From NCBI GenBank assembly GCA_947646735.1, contig CANTFK010000164.1, positions 124,001-188,000 of the forward strand: a DNA stretch of 64,000 nt, given 5' to 3'. Shown here piece after piece: positions 54,561 through 64,000 of this stretch. Both the position numbers and the translations under genes were made by a program. The notes beneath the pieces were generated by a model that did no database searches, was not told the origin of the DNA, and saw nothing but the letters and a program-made list of their open reading frames with translations. This DNA is from Peronospora farinosa. Lineage: Eukaryota; Oomycota; Peronosporomycetes; Peronosporales; Peronosporaceae. Positions within the stretch are counted from its first letter, which is position 1, and each line of letters begins with the position of its first letter.

Positions 54561-55270
54561 GGTGCGAGGGTTTGTGAAGATTAAAATGGTTTCCCAGCCG
54601 ACCACGTGCAACGTTGACTTGGTAATTACACGCCACACATAAAGCGGTTCCATGTCGCATAGTTGTACTCATTAAATAAGTTTAATGGATACCTTGTCTT
54701 GGTCGAGTTTGGGCTAGAGGACACGGTACTCGGGCTTATAATCTGTTAGTCAATGAGCACGCTAAGCGAAACAAAGCGAGGCGAAGAGAAGAGAAGCTTG
54801 AATGTCAAAGAAAGTATGCAATTGAGTGGAGATTAAACGATTTGAGCGAAAAGATGGTTTAAAATTAATTCGTTAGCGTAGCTTTATCTAACTACTACAT
54901 ATTCTACATGTAAATCACACATAAATCATGTCAAACATCTTCTCATCCTACGCGTCTGCTCATTTTACGCGTCTCCTCATCATAAGCGTGAACAAATTGG
55001 TTTCAGCTACCCGGTAAACGATACAGAGTATCTTAACCGGTAAGCTCCAATACTTTGGAGCCGATATAAAGCTGCATGAGTCAAAGAATGCGAAATAATA
55101 GTTTGCGAATGAACTGATTCACTTTGGATCATTTCCTTCAAGGTTCAAACGATCTTTACTTTTCGTCCTAGCGGCGCAGCTTTGATCTCCTCTGCACCTT
55201 GCTTAATTGATCTCTTTATCCACAAAATTGTTATTGTGAGATTCGTCTTTACAAAGACGCGTTTAATACC
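54561..55270. other. Intergenic region upstream of the NEMF gene
   Basis: No gene seen. A short direct repeat TACGCGTCTgCTCAT/TACGCGTCTcCTCAT lies at about 54948-54978. TTCACTTT (55118-55125), followed closely by CATTTCC, resembles an oomycete Inr plus flanking promoter region. Confidence 0.45.
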
Positions 55271-55408
55271 ATGTCAACGTCTTTCTATGTACCTTTTGTG
55301 CAACCTACGTATTTGCGAATGGCGTTTTGCACATCATCTACGTACGTCACACAAAATACCCATTTCGATCCAATTGCCATTGAAACCGCGATCCAAGGTC
55401 GAGACGCC

Positions 55409-58400
55409 ATGAAAAAGACGCGCATGTCCATCGATGACATCCACGCAATGGTCGGGAGTGTTCGTGCTAATGTAGTGAACATGTTTGTGACCAATATATA
55501 CGATATACAGGGGCAAAGCGACAGTGGCAGTGCTAAAATATACATTCTTAAGCTACACCAGCCTCCATTCCCTAAGCGTTTCTTGCTGCTTGAATCAGGC
55601 GTCCGCTTCCACACGAGTCAGTACGCACGTGAAGCCAAGGCGTCTAATGTACTACCGAGTCAATTTACAATGAAACTACGTAAACACTTGCGAGGTAAGA
55701 GGCTGTCGGCTCTGACGCAATTGGAAGGAGATCGTGTCGTGGACTTGACGTTCGGCCAGGGCCCATTGAAGTGTCATTTGATCCTAGAACTTTATGCTTC
55801 GGGTAATATCATTCTTACGGATGGGGACTACCGTATTTTGTCGTTGCTACGCACGCATCGCTTTGATGAGAACGTCAAGATGGCGGTCAAACAGGAGTAT
55901 CCAGTACAACTACTAGGTGATCAGGAGAAACAGCCCGAGATACAGACTACTGCACAGCTTGTAACATTTGTCAACAGAAGATTTGAAGACCAGGAGGCAA
56001 AGACAGCTGCTGCGCTGTCCACTCCAGACAAGATGCAGAAGAAGAAGAAAAAAGCGCAGACGATCAAGCAACTACTGCTCGTAAAAGAGTCGACGTTCGG
56101 TGGCTTAGGTCCTGTAATCATTGAACACTGTCTTGTGCGTGCGGATATCTCACCCACGCTAAAGATTAAGAATGCTGCAGAGTTTACGGCACTAGGTGAA
56201 GACAAGCTGACTGCATTGTTGGCCGAGATCCAAGAGGGGTGGAAGTTACTAAAAAGACTCCGGGATGAACAGACGTCTGTAAATGGACCGGTTCCTGTCC
56301 AAAGTGACGAGAAGACTACTGATACTGGAGATGACAATCATGATGATACTGTTCTTCCCGCTGCTATAAAGGATTTCTCCGCTGTTAAACAAAAGTGCGG
56401 ATTCATTATTCTAAAGGATTCAGCAGATGAGCGTGCCCCAGAGCAATTTGAGGAGTTTACACCATTCTTGTACGCGCAGCATTCGCACAAGAAGGTCAAG
56501 AGTTTTGACACGTTTGACGAGGCTGTAGATGAGTACTTTTCGCGCTCCGAAGCGGAGACGGCAGAGATGGCAAAGCAAAGTGCGCAGCTTGCGGCGGAAA
56601 ACAAGCTTGCTAAGCTTAAGAAAAACCAGCAGCAACAGCTTGATCAGTTGCACGAGGTTCAAAAGCAGAGCTTTCAGCACGCCCAGCTGCTTGAAGCCAA
56701 TCAACAGGACGTAGAGAATGTCCTCCTTGTTATTCGTAGCGCGTTGGCCAGTGGTATGGATTGGCGCGGCCTGGAAGAGCTTGTACGCTACGAGCAGAAA
56801 ATTGGCAATCCCGTGGCAAGTCTCATTCACCAACTAGATCTTGAGCATAATCGCGTGTCACTCTTGCTCTGCGATGAAGATGTGGGTGACGAGGGCGAAT
56901 ACGGAGGTGATGGTACTGGCGAGGAAGACAAGATGGCACACGTTATCTGGATCGATTTGTCGCTATCGGCGCTTGCCAATGCACGTGAAATCTATACTAA
57001 GAAGAAAAAGGCCGGTGCAAAGGTGGAGAAGGCCACGGAAGCGACCGATAAGGCAATTGCGCTAGCTGAGAAGAACACCAAGAAAACACTGGAAAAGCAG
57101 CAAACAAAGCGCAACGTGATCTACCAGCGACGTAAAACGCTCTGGTTTGAGAAGTTTCATTGGTTCCTTACCAATGAAAAATACCTGGTAGTTGCAGGAA
57201 AAGATGCTCAGCAGAACGAGCAGCTGGTCAAGCGCTATCTACGCAAAGGTGACGTATACGTCCACGCCGATCTCCATGGTGCTGCCACGTGCATTGTGCG
57301 TAATCATGCTGTTATGAAGGATGAAAAGACCCATGAGCTACCCCCTATTCCTGTGGCCACGCTTGAGCAAGCAGGGTGCATGAGTGTGTGCCGCAGTAGC
57401 GCCTGGACTAGTCAGGTGATTGCTGGGGCCTACTGGGTGCATGCAAGCCAGGTCTCAAAAACGGCACCAACAGGCACGTACCTTACGACAGGTAGTTTTA
57501 TGGTCCGTGGCAAAAAGAACTTCATCCAGCCGTCTCGTCTTGAAATGGGCTTAGCGATTCTCTTTCGCATTGACGAAAGCTGTATAAGCAGCAATCACGC
57601 ACGCCAGAGTGAAGAAAGAGTGGTATTAGATGGTTCTGATGATGAGAAAGCTGTAAAAGCCGTGGAAGAAACTCAGTGTGTGTTTCCAGTAGGAAAAGCG
57701 CAATCACATACAGAGGAAGTGGACACTTCGGAAAAGGAGACGGACACAATTTTGTCTACCGCTCACAATCCTCAAGGTGCTGCAGAGGCAGTGGTTGCAG
57801 TGCAAGAGAACGGGCGTGATGATGGAGTGGTTGAGGCAGGCACGTCCGCGCAGCAGCCTCATCGCGATAGCAAAAAGCGTTTGTCGGCTAAAGAGCGCCG
57901 TGACTTGAAAAAAGGAAAGATGCCAGCTGCTAAAGATACCATTGCTGAGCAGCCTTCTGGAGAGGAAAAACAAGCACAGGGAAAATGCGTTGGTGAGGGA
58001 AAAGACAAGAGTGCTGTTCAAACGCTACAGCAGAAGAAAAATGTTCGTGGTAAGAAGAGCAAGATGAAAAAGATGAAGAAAAAGTATGTTGACCAAGACG
58101 ATGAGGATCGTCGGCTGCGAATGAAGGCACTGGGTCACGTTGTTGGAGAAGAAGGACAGGAAGACAGGGAGCAGAGTAAGGAGAACGTTTCGGCTGGACA
58201 ATCTGGGGATGAGGATGACGAAGCCACTTCCGCTACGAGGACGGAGACAAGTGAAGAATACTTTCGCCAGCAGCGCGAGAAAAAGGAAAAGTTCCTGGAA
58301 GAGCAGGAGGACGAGGCTGAAGGTATTGATTTTTTCGATGCGTTTATAGGCGAGCCGTTGCCGAATGACATTGTGTTGTTCGCAATGCCCATGTGTGCCC

Positions 58401-58744
58401 CATATGCCGCGCTGACAAAATACAAGTACAAGGTGAAGCTTACACCTGGTAGTCAAAAGAAGGGCAAGGCGGCCAAGCAGGCAATGGAGCACTTTTTCGC
58501 ATCCAATTTAAAGGATGAAAAGGACGCTACGAAAATGCACAGCGAAGCAGACGACGAGGCCCAGCCGGACGTGAATCCAATTGCGGCTCAGCGCGAGCTC
58601 ATGCGGTGCATCACGGAGAACGAACTGGTGAGCTGTATGGTCGGCCCCGTTAAGGTCTCGGCGCCAGGACTGTACGGCCCAAATGCCGGTGGCAAGAAGG
58701 GCAAACGCCCATCCGGCAAACCGAAGAAAAGAAGCAGAAAGTAA
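55409..58744 (+). CDS. NEMF: NEMF/Rqc2-like ribosome quality-control factor
   Basis: The homologue of NEMF (Rqc2/Tae2), which binds 60S subunits with stalled peptidyl-tRNA, recruits Listerin and adds C-terminal tails. I choose ATG 55409 because MKKTRMSIDDIHAMVGSVRAN matches the family start. An in-frame upstream ATG at 55271 would add 46 residues with no family likeness. Order: NFACT-N (GVRFHTSQYAR; FTMKLRKHLRGKRL), helical middle with coiled coil, NFACT-R (RRKTLWFEKFHWFLTNE; GDVYVHADLHGAATC, the conserved DLHGA region), a long acidic/basic low-complexity section with KKSKMKKMKKK, and NFACT-C (VLFAMPMCAPYAALTKYKYKVKL; MVGPVKVSAPGLYGP). 1111 residues, the expected size, with no intron. Confidence 0.94.
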   Translation: MKKTRMSIDDIHAMVGSVRANVVNMFVTNIYDIQGQSDSGSAKIYILKLHQPPFPKRFLLLESGVRFHTSQYAREAKASNVLPSQFTMKLRKHLRGKRLSALTQLEGDRVVDLTFGQGPLKCHLILELYASGNIILTDGDYRILSLLRTHRFDENVKMAVKQEYPVQLLGDQEKQPEIQTTAQLVTFVNRRFEDQEAKTAAALSTPDKMQKKKKKAQTIKQLLLVKESTFGGLGPVIIEHCLVRADISPTLKIKNAAEFTALGEDKLTALLAEIQEGWKLLKRLRDEQTSVNGPVPVQSDEKTTDTGDDNHDDTVLPAAIKDFSAVKQKCGFIILKDSADERAPEQFEEFTPFLYAQHSHKKVKSFDTFDEAVDEYFSRSEAETAEMAKQSAQLAAENKLAKLKKNQQQQLDQLHEVQKQSFQHAQLLEANQQDVENVLLVIRSALASGMDWRGLEELVRYEQKIGNPVASLIHQLDLEHNRVSLLLCDEDVGDEGEYGGDGTGEEDKMAHVIWIDLSLSALANAREIYTKKKKAGAKVEKATEATDKAIALAEKNTKKTLEKQQTKRNVIYQRRKTLWFEKFHWFLTNEKYLVVAGKDAQQNEQLVKRYLRKGDVYVHADLHGAATCIVRNHAVMKDEKTHELPPIPVATLEQAGCMSVCRSSAWTSQVIAGAYWVHASQVSKTAPTGTYLTTGSFMVRGKKNFIQPSRLEMGLAILFRIDESCISSNHARQSEERVVLDGSDDEKAVKAVEETQCVFPVGKAQSHTEEVDTSEKETDTILSTAHNPQGAAEAVVAVQENGRDDGVVEAGTSAQQPHRDSKKRLSAKERRDLKKGKMPAAKDTIAEQPSGEEKQAQGKCVGEGKDKSAVQTLQQKKNVRGKKSKMKKMKKKYVDQDDEDRRLRMKALGHVVGEEGQEDREQSKENVSAGQSGDEDDEATSATRTETSEEYFRQQREKKEKFLEEQEDEAEGIDFFDAFIGEPLPNDIVLFAMPMCAPYAALTKYKYKVKLTPGSQKKGKAAKQAMEHFFASNLKDEKDATKMHSEADDEAQPDVNPIAAQRELMRCITENELVSCMVGPVKVSAPGLYGPNAGGKKGKRPSGKPKKRSRK

Positions 58745-59953
58745 GAGTGGTTATACTCTTGCGACAACTGTACATTCTTAAAAAGGTTAGCTCTATTACT
58801 GCAAGCCTCTCTATGATTATCGGGGGGACAAGTAATGCTGACAAGGCCCCGTTAGTAGTTTGATGAGGATCGGCATTCAGGCGCAAGTAACAGTTTAAAA
58901 CTCTCGCTGGCCTTTTCTACGATGACATTCTAGCGTATCTTGGAACCTCGAGTAGGCCTCAATCATAAATGTCTTCTGTCAATTACGAGAACTGTGCCGT
59001 TCTGGCTATTGGTGCACGATGGTGTCTTGGAACATTTCCGTTGCTAGGCAGAGGTATATATCATTGCTCACATCTCTATCCTGCCGCTGTTTCCTGATTG
59101 TGACCGCTGAGTATGTTGTACTTCCACTACCTCTTGTTCCGTGAATGCACTTCCTGTTATGTAAACTCCTGTTTCGCTAAATCCATAGCGTGGTCACGTA
59201 GACGAAATAAGCTCCCGGCTACAATGTCTGGGGTTTCTAGCAACACATGCTTTATATCAGCCCGCACTCTCTAAGTCACGCGTGTTGCCTCACGCAGGCT
59301 ACATTCAGCATTCATGGCGGTAATCACCAGGCTACAACACCGTAACGGCTTACAGGACGGCAACCACTCCCCGATGTCGCAATCACTGGCACATCTTTGG
59401 GAACGGGCACAATCTCACGGAATACCAGGTGTTAGTATGCTTCCGAGTAGCCACCTATTAGTTAAGTCTGTACAGACTGGGGCGCGACATGCAAGAGGCA
59501 TTTGTATATGGCGCGATGTAACATATTGGCGTTGCATAGCCTTTAAAACGTGATGTTATTAACGGAGGGTGGAAGACTTCATGGGAATCCCATGTAGCTG
59601 TGGATGCACTGTAACTACAAGCGCCGTGTTTCGTATTCGCTGTTGAAGATTCACCAGCTACAGTTGATCAGTTTCAGGCACAATAGTCATGTGATCCAAT
59701 GAACTCCACTGTTGGCTTGATAAAGGACAATAAGGGCGATATTGTCTTTGGAGTGTTCTTTAAAGGCAGGCCATCATATGTAATTCTTTGGCTTGTAAAT
59801 GTCCTGGTCAGAGTACCTTGCCGGTATGGCTGTTATGGTTTTACTAGGTTTAAACGACTGAAAATTTGGTTTTAACTAGGTTTAATAAAAAATCTAAGTT
59901 GGGGTTACTTCAGGGAAATATCACGAAAATGTGGAAATCTGCAGGGCGCTGAC
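58745..59953. other. Intergenic region between NEMF and the tRNA-like element
   Basis: No coding sequence, repeat or RNA gene recognised. Short open frames here lack family signals. Confidence 0.5.
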
Positions 59954-60031
59954 AAAAAAGAAGCGGATTTGAACCAGGGATGCTACAATCGTTGTAATTG
60001 GTGACTTGTAGGGCGTATGCCCTAACCGCGC
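59954..60031 (-). ncRNA. tRNA-like Pol III element (tRNA pseudogene or SINE fragment)
   Basis: On the minus strand an A-box-like GCGCGGTTAGGGCATACGC (60031-60013) is followed by CTACAA...TTGTAG, a possible anticodon-type stem with a long loop, then a perfect B box GGTTCAAATCC (59975-59965), and a T6 run (59959-59954) typical of a Pol III terminator. The T stem and acceptor stem do not pair well, so a functional tRNA is unlikely. Confidence 0.4.
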
Positions 60032-60150
60032 TGCAAAATCAGTTGACGTTAAGTAAGACCTTTACCCGAAAACCCATATGCTCCAGACATTTAGATACAA
60101 TGAACGATACAAATCCGTCAGTATCAAATTAGTAGCAAGTAAAATCAAAG

Positions 60151-62325
60151 ATGCAGCAAATAAAGCTCCGTGCATTCCAGCGTGACATTCTCGAGCTCGC
60201 TCGTGAAAAGAACGTCGTAATGGTTGGTGACACTGGTATTGGCAAGACATTTTTAGCCATTGCGTTGCTGAGTGAGCAAGATTATTCAGGGGAGAAACGT
60301 GCTTTCTTTATGGCCCCCACACGTCAATTGGTCGTACAAATCACGGCCAAGATCCGCCAGACCAGCACTTTACTTGTGAATGCATATTGTGGTCGTACTG
60401 CCGATCTATGGGACGCCGTCCAGTGGGAACGCGAGCTGAAACTCACCCGCGTGTTCGTGTGCACGCCCGAGATCGTGCGCAATATGTTACTTAAGGGTTA
60501 CGTTTCACTCAGTCGCATGAATCTGCTAGTGTTTGATGAATGTCATCACGTGACCAAGCGTCATCCATACGCACAAGTCATTAAGTTGCTCAATCAGGAA
60601 GACCCAGAGATGATGCCACGGATTTTTGGTACCACCGCGTGTCCAACGCGTCATTGCGCCGAGAAACTTCATGCAGAAATGAAGAAAGTAGAGCTGGACA
60701 AGACACAGATTGCAGAGTTTGCAGCAGCTGCACCAATGTTGTATGAGACGTACTCTGTGCAAAAGCCATGGGAAGTGAAGGGACAAGAGGAGGATAACGC
60801 CGATGTAAACGAGTGTGTAGACGAGGTGTGGGTCTTTAAAAACATGGAAAAGGAGCTGGCAGAAGTCAAAGCAGTTGAAGTGATGGAAAAGCTCGTGAAG
60901 AAGGGAAAGAGTGATGCAGCAACAGATCCAGCCAAGTTGGAGAAAAGTAGGAAAAGGTTTATGCAGAACTGTATTACCATTTACAAGAATCTGGGCCCGT
61001 GGTGTTACTACCGCTTTGCAGAGCTAGAGATTCATCGACTGGCGATAGCTGCGTCGTTGCTGATTACTGTGCCTGGAAGTATGTTTGGACTGGACAGAGA
61101 TGCAGTCAAAACGATGCTAATGCTTGCTGCCAAGCGCGAGCACTGCGAGTTTGCGTGCACAGCAAAAGTGCAAAAGGTGGAAGACATTGTGCGTGCGCAA
61201 TTGTTTGAAGTGGAAGGCAAGGTCGAGGAGATTGATGGAGCGGAGCTAACAAACAACGACGATAACGACAGCGATAATGAAGCTGGCGACGATCCAGTTC
61301 CAAGTGACTCCATTCCAGCGGGCGAGGACTTAGAAGAGCTCAACGATTGCGAAAACGGTCGACTTGATCTTCAGGGCATCGTCTTTGTGAACACACGAAT
61401 GGAATGCCGTGTCCTGTCGGACTTCTTCAACGAAAAGTTTGCGCCACTGGCAGCAGATGGTGATGGACCTGATGAAGAGTTCTGTGTGGAGTCCAACAAC
61501 CACGTTACGGATGAAGCAACAGTGGACCAACCGTTTGCCAGCATTTTGGGAAGAGCAGCGCGTAGTGATACAGCATCTTTTTTACTACCCAAGATGGAGA
61601 CAACTCTGAAAGGATTCGAGTCGGGATCCATTCGCGTGTTAGTCTCCACGGCCGTCTCCGTGGAGGGAGTTGACTTTCCTCAGTGCGCGCTGATTGTTGT
61701 AATGGATCGCGTTGGTACTGCTCGTATGTTGATGCAATTAAAAGGACGTGCACGTCACGAAGATGGCATCGTGTACTACTTGGCGGAAGAAGGTGATCTA
61801 GCTCACGAGGTATACTACAAACAGTTGGTCCATGACGCGGAGGTAATCAACCAGCTCGAGTTTACGAGAGAGAAGGTTGAAACTGTTCAGCAACAACCGC
61901 GATCCATTGCTGCACGTCTGATGGGTGGTGGTGAGCAGAAGATCAAAATTGAATCTACTGGTGCTGTCTTGGATCTGGATAGCAGTATTGCTTGCATCAA
62001 CCAGTTCTGTCAGTCGCTGCCGAGCAAGTTGTATACCGTGAACGCGAAGCGGTTGTACTCCATTTCAGAGGCTCGCTACGGCGGAAAAGTTATGTTTACA
62101 GCAGAGCTTAACCTCCCAATTGAACTCGAGCTGGAAACATTTCGAAGTGATCCAATGCCTTCGAAAGCCAGTGCTAGAGCGTCTGCAGCATTCAGTGCTT
62201 GTCAAAAGCTTTTGGATCAACAACTGATTGATGACTCGCTCAATTCGATCTATCGCTCGACCAAAGTAAAGTCAGCGTCGAATGCACGGGATCTGAGCTA
62301 CTTCATCAATCGCCTGCACATGTAA
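60151..62325 (+). CDS. Dicer-type DECH helicase with dimerisation domain, no RNase III
   Basis: A superfamily-2 helicase of the Dicer/RIG-I group. Walker A GDTGIGKT is at residues 26-33, DECH at 129-132, motif III TTACPTR about 50 residues later, motif V-like LVSTAVSVEGVDFPQC, and motif VI QLKGRARH. An insert between the two RecA domains is acidic. The C-terminal 110 residues (CINQFCQSLPSKLY, then SEARYGGKVMFTAELNLP) match the Dicer dimerisation domain (DUF283). The ORF ends there, 724 residues, with no PAZ or RNase III, and none is visible in the next kilobase. It may work with a separate RNase III subunit, or be a double-stranded-RNA sensor or helper helicase. Starts at the first ATG. Confidence 0.88.
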   Translation: MQQIKLRAFQRDILELAREKNVVMVGDTGIGKTFLAIALLSEQDYSGEKRAFFMAPTRQLVVQITAKIRQTSTLLVNAYCGRTADLWDAVQWERELKLTRVFVCTPEIVRNMLLKGYVSLSRMNLLVFDECHHVTKRHPYAQVIKLLNQEDPEMMPRIFGTTACPTRHCAEKLHAEMKKVELDKTQIAEFAAAAPMLYETYSVQKPWEVKGQEEDNADVNECVDEVWVFKNMEKELAEVKAVEVMEKLVKKGKSDAATDPAKLEKSRKRFMQNCITIYKNLGPWCYYRFAELEIHRLAIAASLLITVPGSMFGLDRDAVKTMLMLAAKREHCEFACTAKVQKVEDIVRAQLFEVEGKVEEIDGAELTNNDDNDSDNEAGDDPVPSDSIPAGEDLEELNDCENGRLDLQGIVFVNTRMECRVLSDFFNEKFAPLAADGDGPDEEFCVESNNHVTDEATVDQPFASILGRAARSDTASFLLPKMETTLKGFESGSIRVLVSTAVSVEGVDFPQCALIVVMDRVGTARMLMQLKGRARHEDGIVYYLAEEGDLAHEVYYKQLVHDAEVINQLEFTREKVETVQQQPRSIAARLMGGGEQKIKIESTGAVLDLDSSIACINQFCQSLPSKLYTVNAKRLYSISEARYGGKVMFTAELNLPIELELETFRSDPMPSKASARASAAFSACQKLLDQQLIDDSLNSIYRSTKVKSASNARDLSYFINRLHM

Positions 62326-63359
62326 GAAAGAGTACCAAAGGGAAGCGATACAGTGCTAATGCGGGCTCGGAGTGACATTGTTGATTGCGTATCTATAATT
62401 GAATATGCTATGAAGACTGATTCTGCTTTTAATGTAAGTCGCAGCCACCAATTCGTAAGTATCCACTTAGTCGCGACGAATATGTTGACAGCCCCATTAG
62501 AAATATTTGTCACCAATGCAATTCGTGACGCTCCTAGCGTGAAAAGGGGATGGCTATTTCGCTTCGTATATTGTTCCAAAACGTAATCATTTTTCTTTTT
62601 TGACTGAGTTGATTCGATCAGATCTGCGTGTTGAACAAGGACATCCTAGTGATAGATATACTTTCCATAATGACTCGATCATGTTAGTAACTCACTTTTC
62701 CAGGGACAACCTCAGCATGCAAAAATCTTCCTCTTGTCAGCGTAGCTCCCATACAGCATTTTATGTCCCGTCTTAAAAGATATCAGCAGCTGACTGTTCG
62801 CACTGCTCTTGTCGGTGACAGTTGTCTCTTCCCTAAGAAATTGCAGCAGCATCCAACCACCACGAATACAGTAGCTGAGCTGTCTGCTCCATCGAAGAAT
62901 GAGTTTCACGCTGTTATCGCATTAGTCCATGTACAGATACAGTAATGTTACGTTTATCGATTCAGTACCTTTGCTGCTTGTCATCTTGACATTTACGGAC
63001 AAGTTTGTCTGAGCGTCCGTTATGAACCCCGTAGGCTTCGAGCCGTACCACTTATCATGCCCCGACACGCAAAATTTTGTCGCTCCGGCTTTCTGCCAGC
63101 AGAAAAAGGCCTCGCCTTACTAAAAGCAAGTTAAAGGTCAAGCATCTTAATAGTTTGGCGTGTTTTGATTGGCAGCCGCCGTGTTGGGCTACATCAGCTC
63201 ATTAAGAGCTCAAGCAGCGACCAACTCGGCTTTATCCATCCTTACCCACAGCTGGACCCCAAGCAAATCTCACACCTCTTCCAGGCACCAAACTTGCTTT
63301 CATTTCTAAATTTACCGTAAAGTCACGAGACACCAGCAACATCAATAAGCCAGCAAAAG
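62326..63359. other. Intergenic region after the helicase
   Basis: No supported gene. Short frames here do not continue the helicase or show RNase III motifs. Confidence 0.5.
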
Positions 63360-64000
63360 ATGCAAAGCATTTCTCCACGCAACCCGCACGAATTCGTGAT
63401 CCAAATGACACCACACCAGCCTGAGGTGCTTCTGGCAGGTGGACACGAACTTGCGTCTTGGGAAAAGCGTGTCGAGGTCGGGCGCGTTGTGTCCTACCTG
63501 GTAGGTTCCTTCCTCTTCATGATAGGTTCCATCTTCTTTTACCCGAAGTACACAGTATTGTGGAATGGCAATGGCGGTACATTTGCCAGTTGGTGCTTCG
63601 TGCTCGGCTGCATCCTGTTCTTCGTGGGCGCCAACCTCGACTTCATCCAGACTATCCGACACAACCACGGTACGCAGTTGCGTCAGGTCCTCCGTGCGTA
63701 CAATGCGTTATGCAACTACATGGCCTCGGTCATCTTCAACCTCGGTGCGCTCTACTTCTTGCCCACCTGGTACGTCAAGTCACCGGAACTCGGCTGCTGG
63801 TCGTTTTTCGTCGGTTGCATTCTCTACTGCATCGCCTCTATCGTAGAGATTCTTTTCATCTGCACGACGCACGAGGATCGATGGGTGACTGGCTTCAAGA
63901 TCAGAAATATCGTTTGCTGGACCTCTGTCATGGCGGTTGCTACATTCATCGGTTCCTTTCTCTTCATTCTTGGCAGCTGGTACTACCTACCTCGGTATAT
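63360..64000 (+). CDS. YrhK-like multi-pass membrane protein (3' partial)
   Basis: An open frame from ATG 63360, preceded by an in-frame TAA near 63318, to the window end; at least 213 residues. Five hydrophobic segments are visible: about residues 45-62 (YLVGSFLFMIGSIFFY), 74-94 (WCFVLGCILFFVGANLDF), 119-137, 145-166 (WSFFVGCILYCIASIVEILF) and 185-210 (TFIGSFLFILGSWYYLP). The repeated GSFLF-IGS...Y and C-F-GCILF pattern is that of YrhK domains, which occur as multi-repeat membrane proteins in oomycetes. Function unknown. Confidence 0.8.
   Translation, partial: MQSISPRNPHEFVIQMTPHQPEVLLAGGHELASWEKRVEVGRVVSYLVGSFLFMIGSIFFYPKYTVLWNGNGGTFASWCFVLGCILFFVGANLDFIQTIRHNHGTQLRQVLRAYNALCNYMASVIFNLGALYFLPTWYVKSPELGCWSFFVGCILYCIASIVEILFICTTHEDRWVTGFKIRNIVCWTSVMAVATFIGSFLFILGSWYYLPRY

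Noticed and set aside
59314..59553. 79-codon plus-strand frame in the NEMF-helicase intergenic region
   Set aside because: Short, no recognised motif, and no sign of splicing to anything.
62353..62586. 77-codon frame after the helicase as a possible RNase III exon
   Set aside because: No RNase III signature (no E-x-L-GD-type motif) and no clear splice sites linking it.

Overview
The window looks like nuclear DNA of an oomycete, probably a Peronosporales species (downy mildew or Phytophthora). Host genes are compact with few short GT-AG introns. They encode a patatin/SDP1-type lipase, a guanylate-binding-protein GTPase with a long coiled coil, an NEMF/Rqc2 homologue, a Dicer-type helicase and a YrhK-like membrane protein. 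About 50 kb of nested LTR retrotransposons separates the two host blocks. Species and family names are recognised from sequence features only; no database was searched.

Layout. 1-4567: two convergent host genes. 5180-34913: a Ty3/Gypsy element, B1, whose 5' LTR was split by element A (5503-19354; TSD ATCA) and whose 3' LTR was split by element C (27044-34850; TSD AGCGC). 35420-44890: a decayed A-type copy (A2) containing Gypsy element D (36318-44239). 44886-54560: a decayed Ty1/Copia element split by Gypsy element B2 (45126-53283; TSD GACGC), an inverted relative of B1. 55409-64000: three host genes.

Element A is coded on the minus strand. It has gag, protease, RT with a degenerate RNase H followed by a second, plant/archaeal-like RNase H, integrase and a chromodomain, which resembles the Chronos group of oomycete Gypsy elements. 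B, C and D are related Gypsy elements that also end in a chromodomain. Gag and pol are joined by recognisable -1 frameshift signals in A (G TTA AAC), B1 (G GGA AAT) and C (A AAA AAC), each with a downstream stem-loop.

The most unusual signal is that every Gypsy element here also carries a long ORF on the opposite strand. Its ATG lies 56-111 bp inside the 3' LTR. In A it is convergent with pol and does not overlap it. In B, C and D it runs antisense through the chromodomain and the integrase tail, in the same relative codon phase, and it ends in a coiled coil. A second unusual signal is in A: an 11-bp DNA core, CCAGATCGCGG, is amplified in the LTRs, in the antisense ORF and in the protease-RT linker, and the two ORFs read it in different frames. 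That points to amplification or selection at the DNA level.

Activity. A and C have nearly identical LTR pairs and few lesions, so they are young. B1 and B2 share the same frameshifts and stops, so the family was probably copied after it was already defective. D, A2 and the Copia element are heavily decayed.
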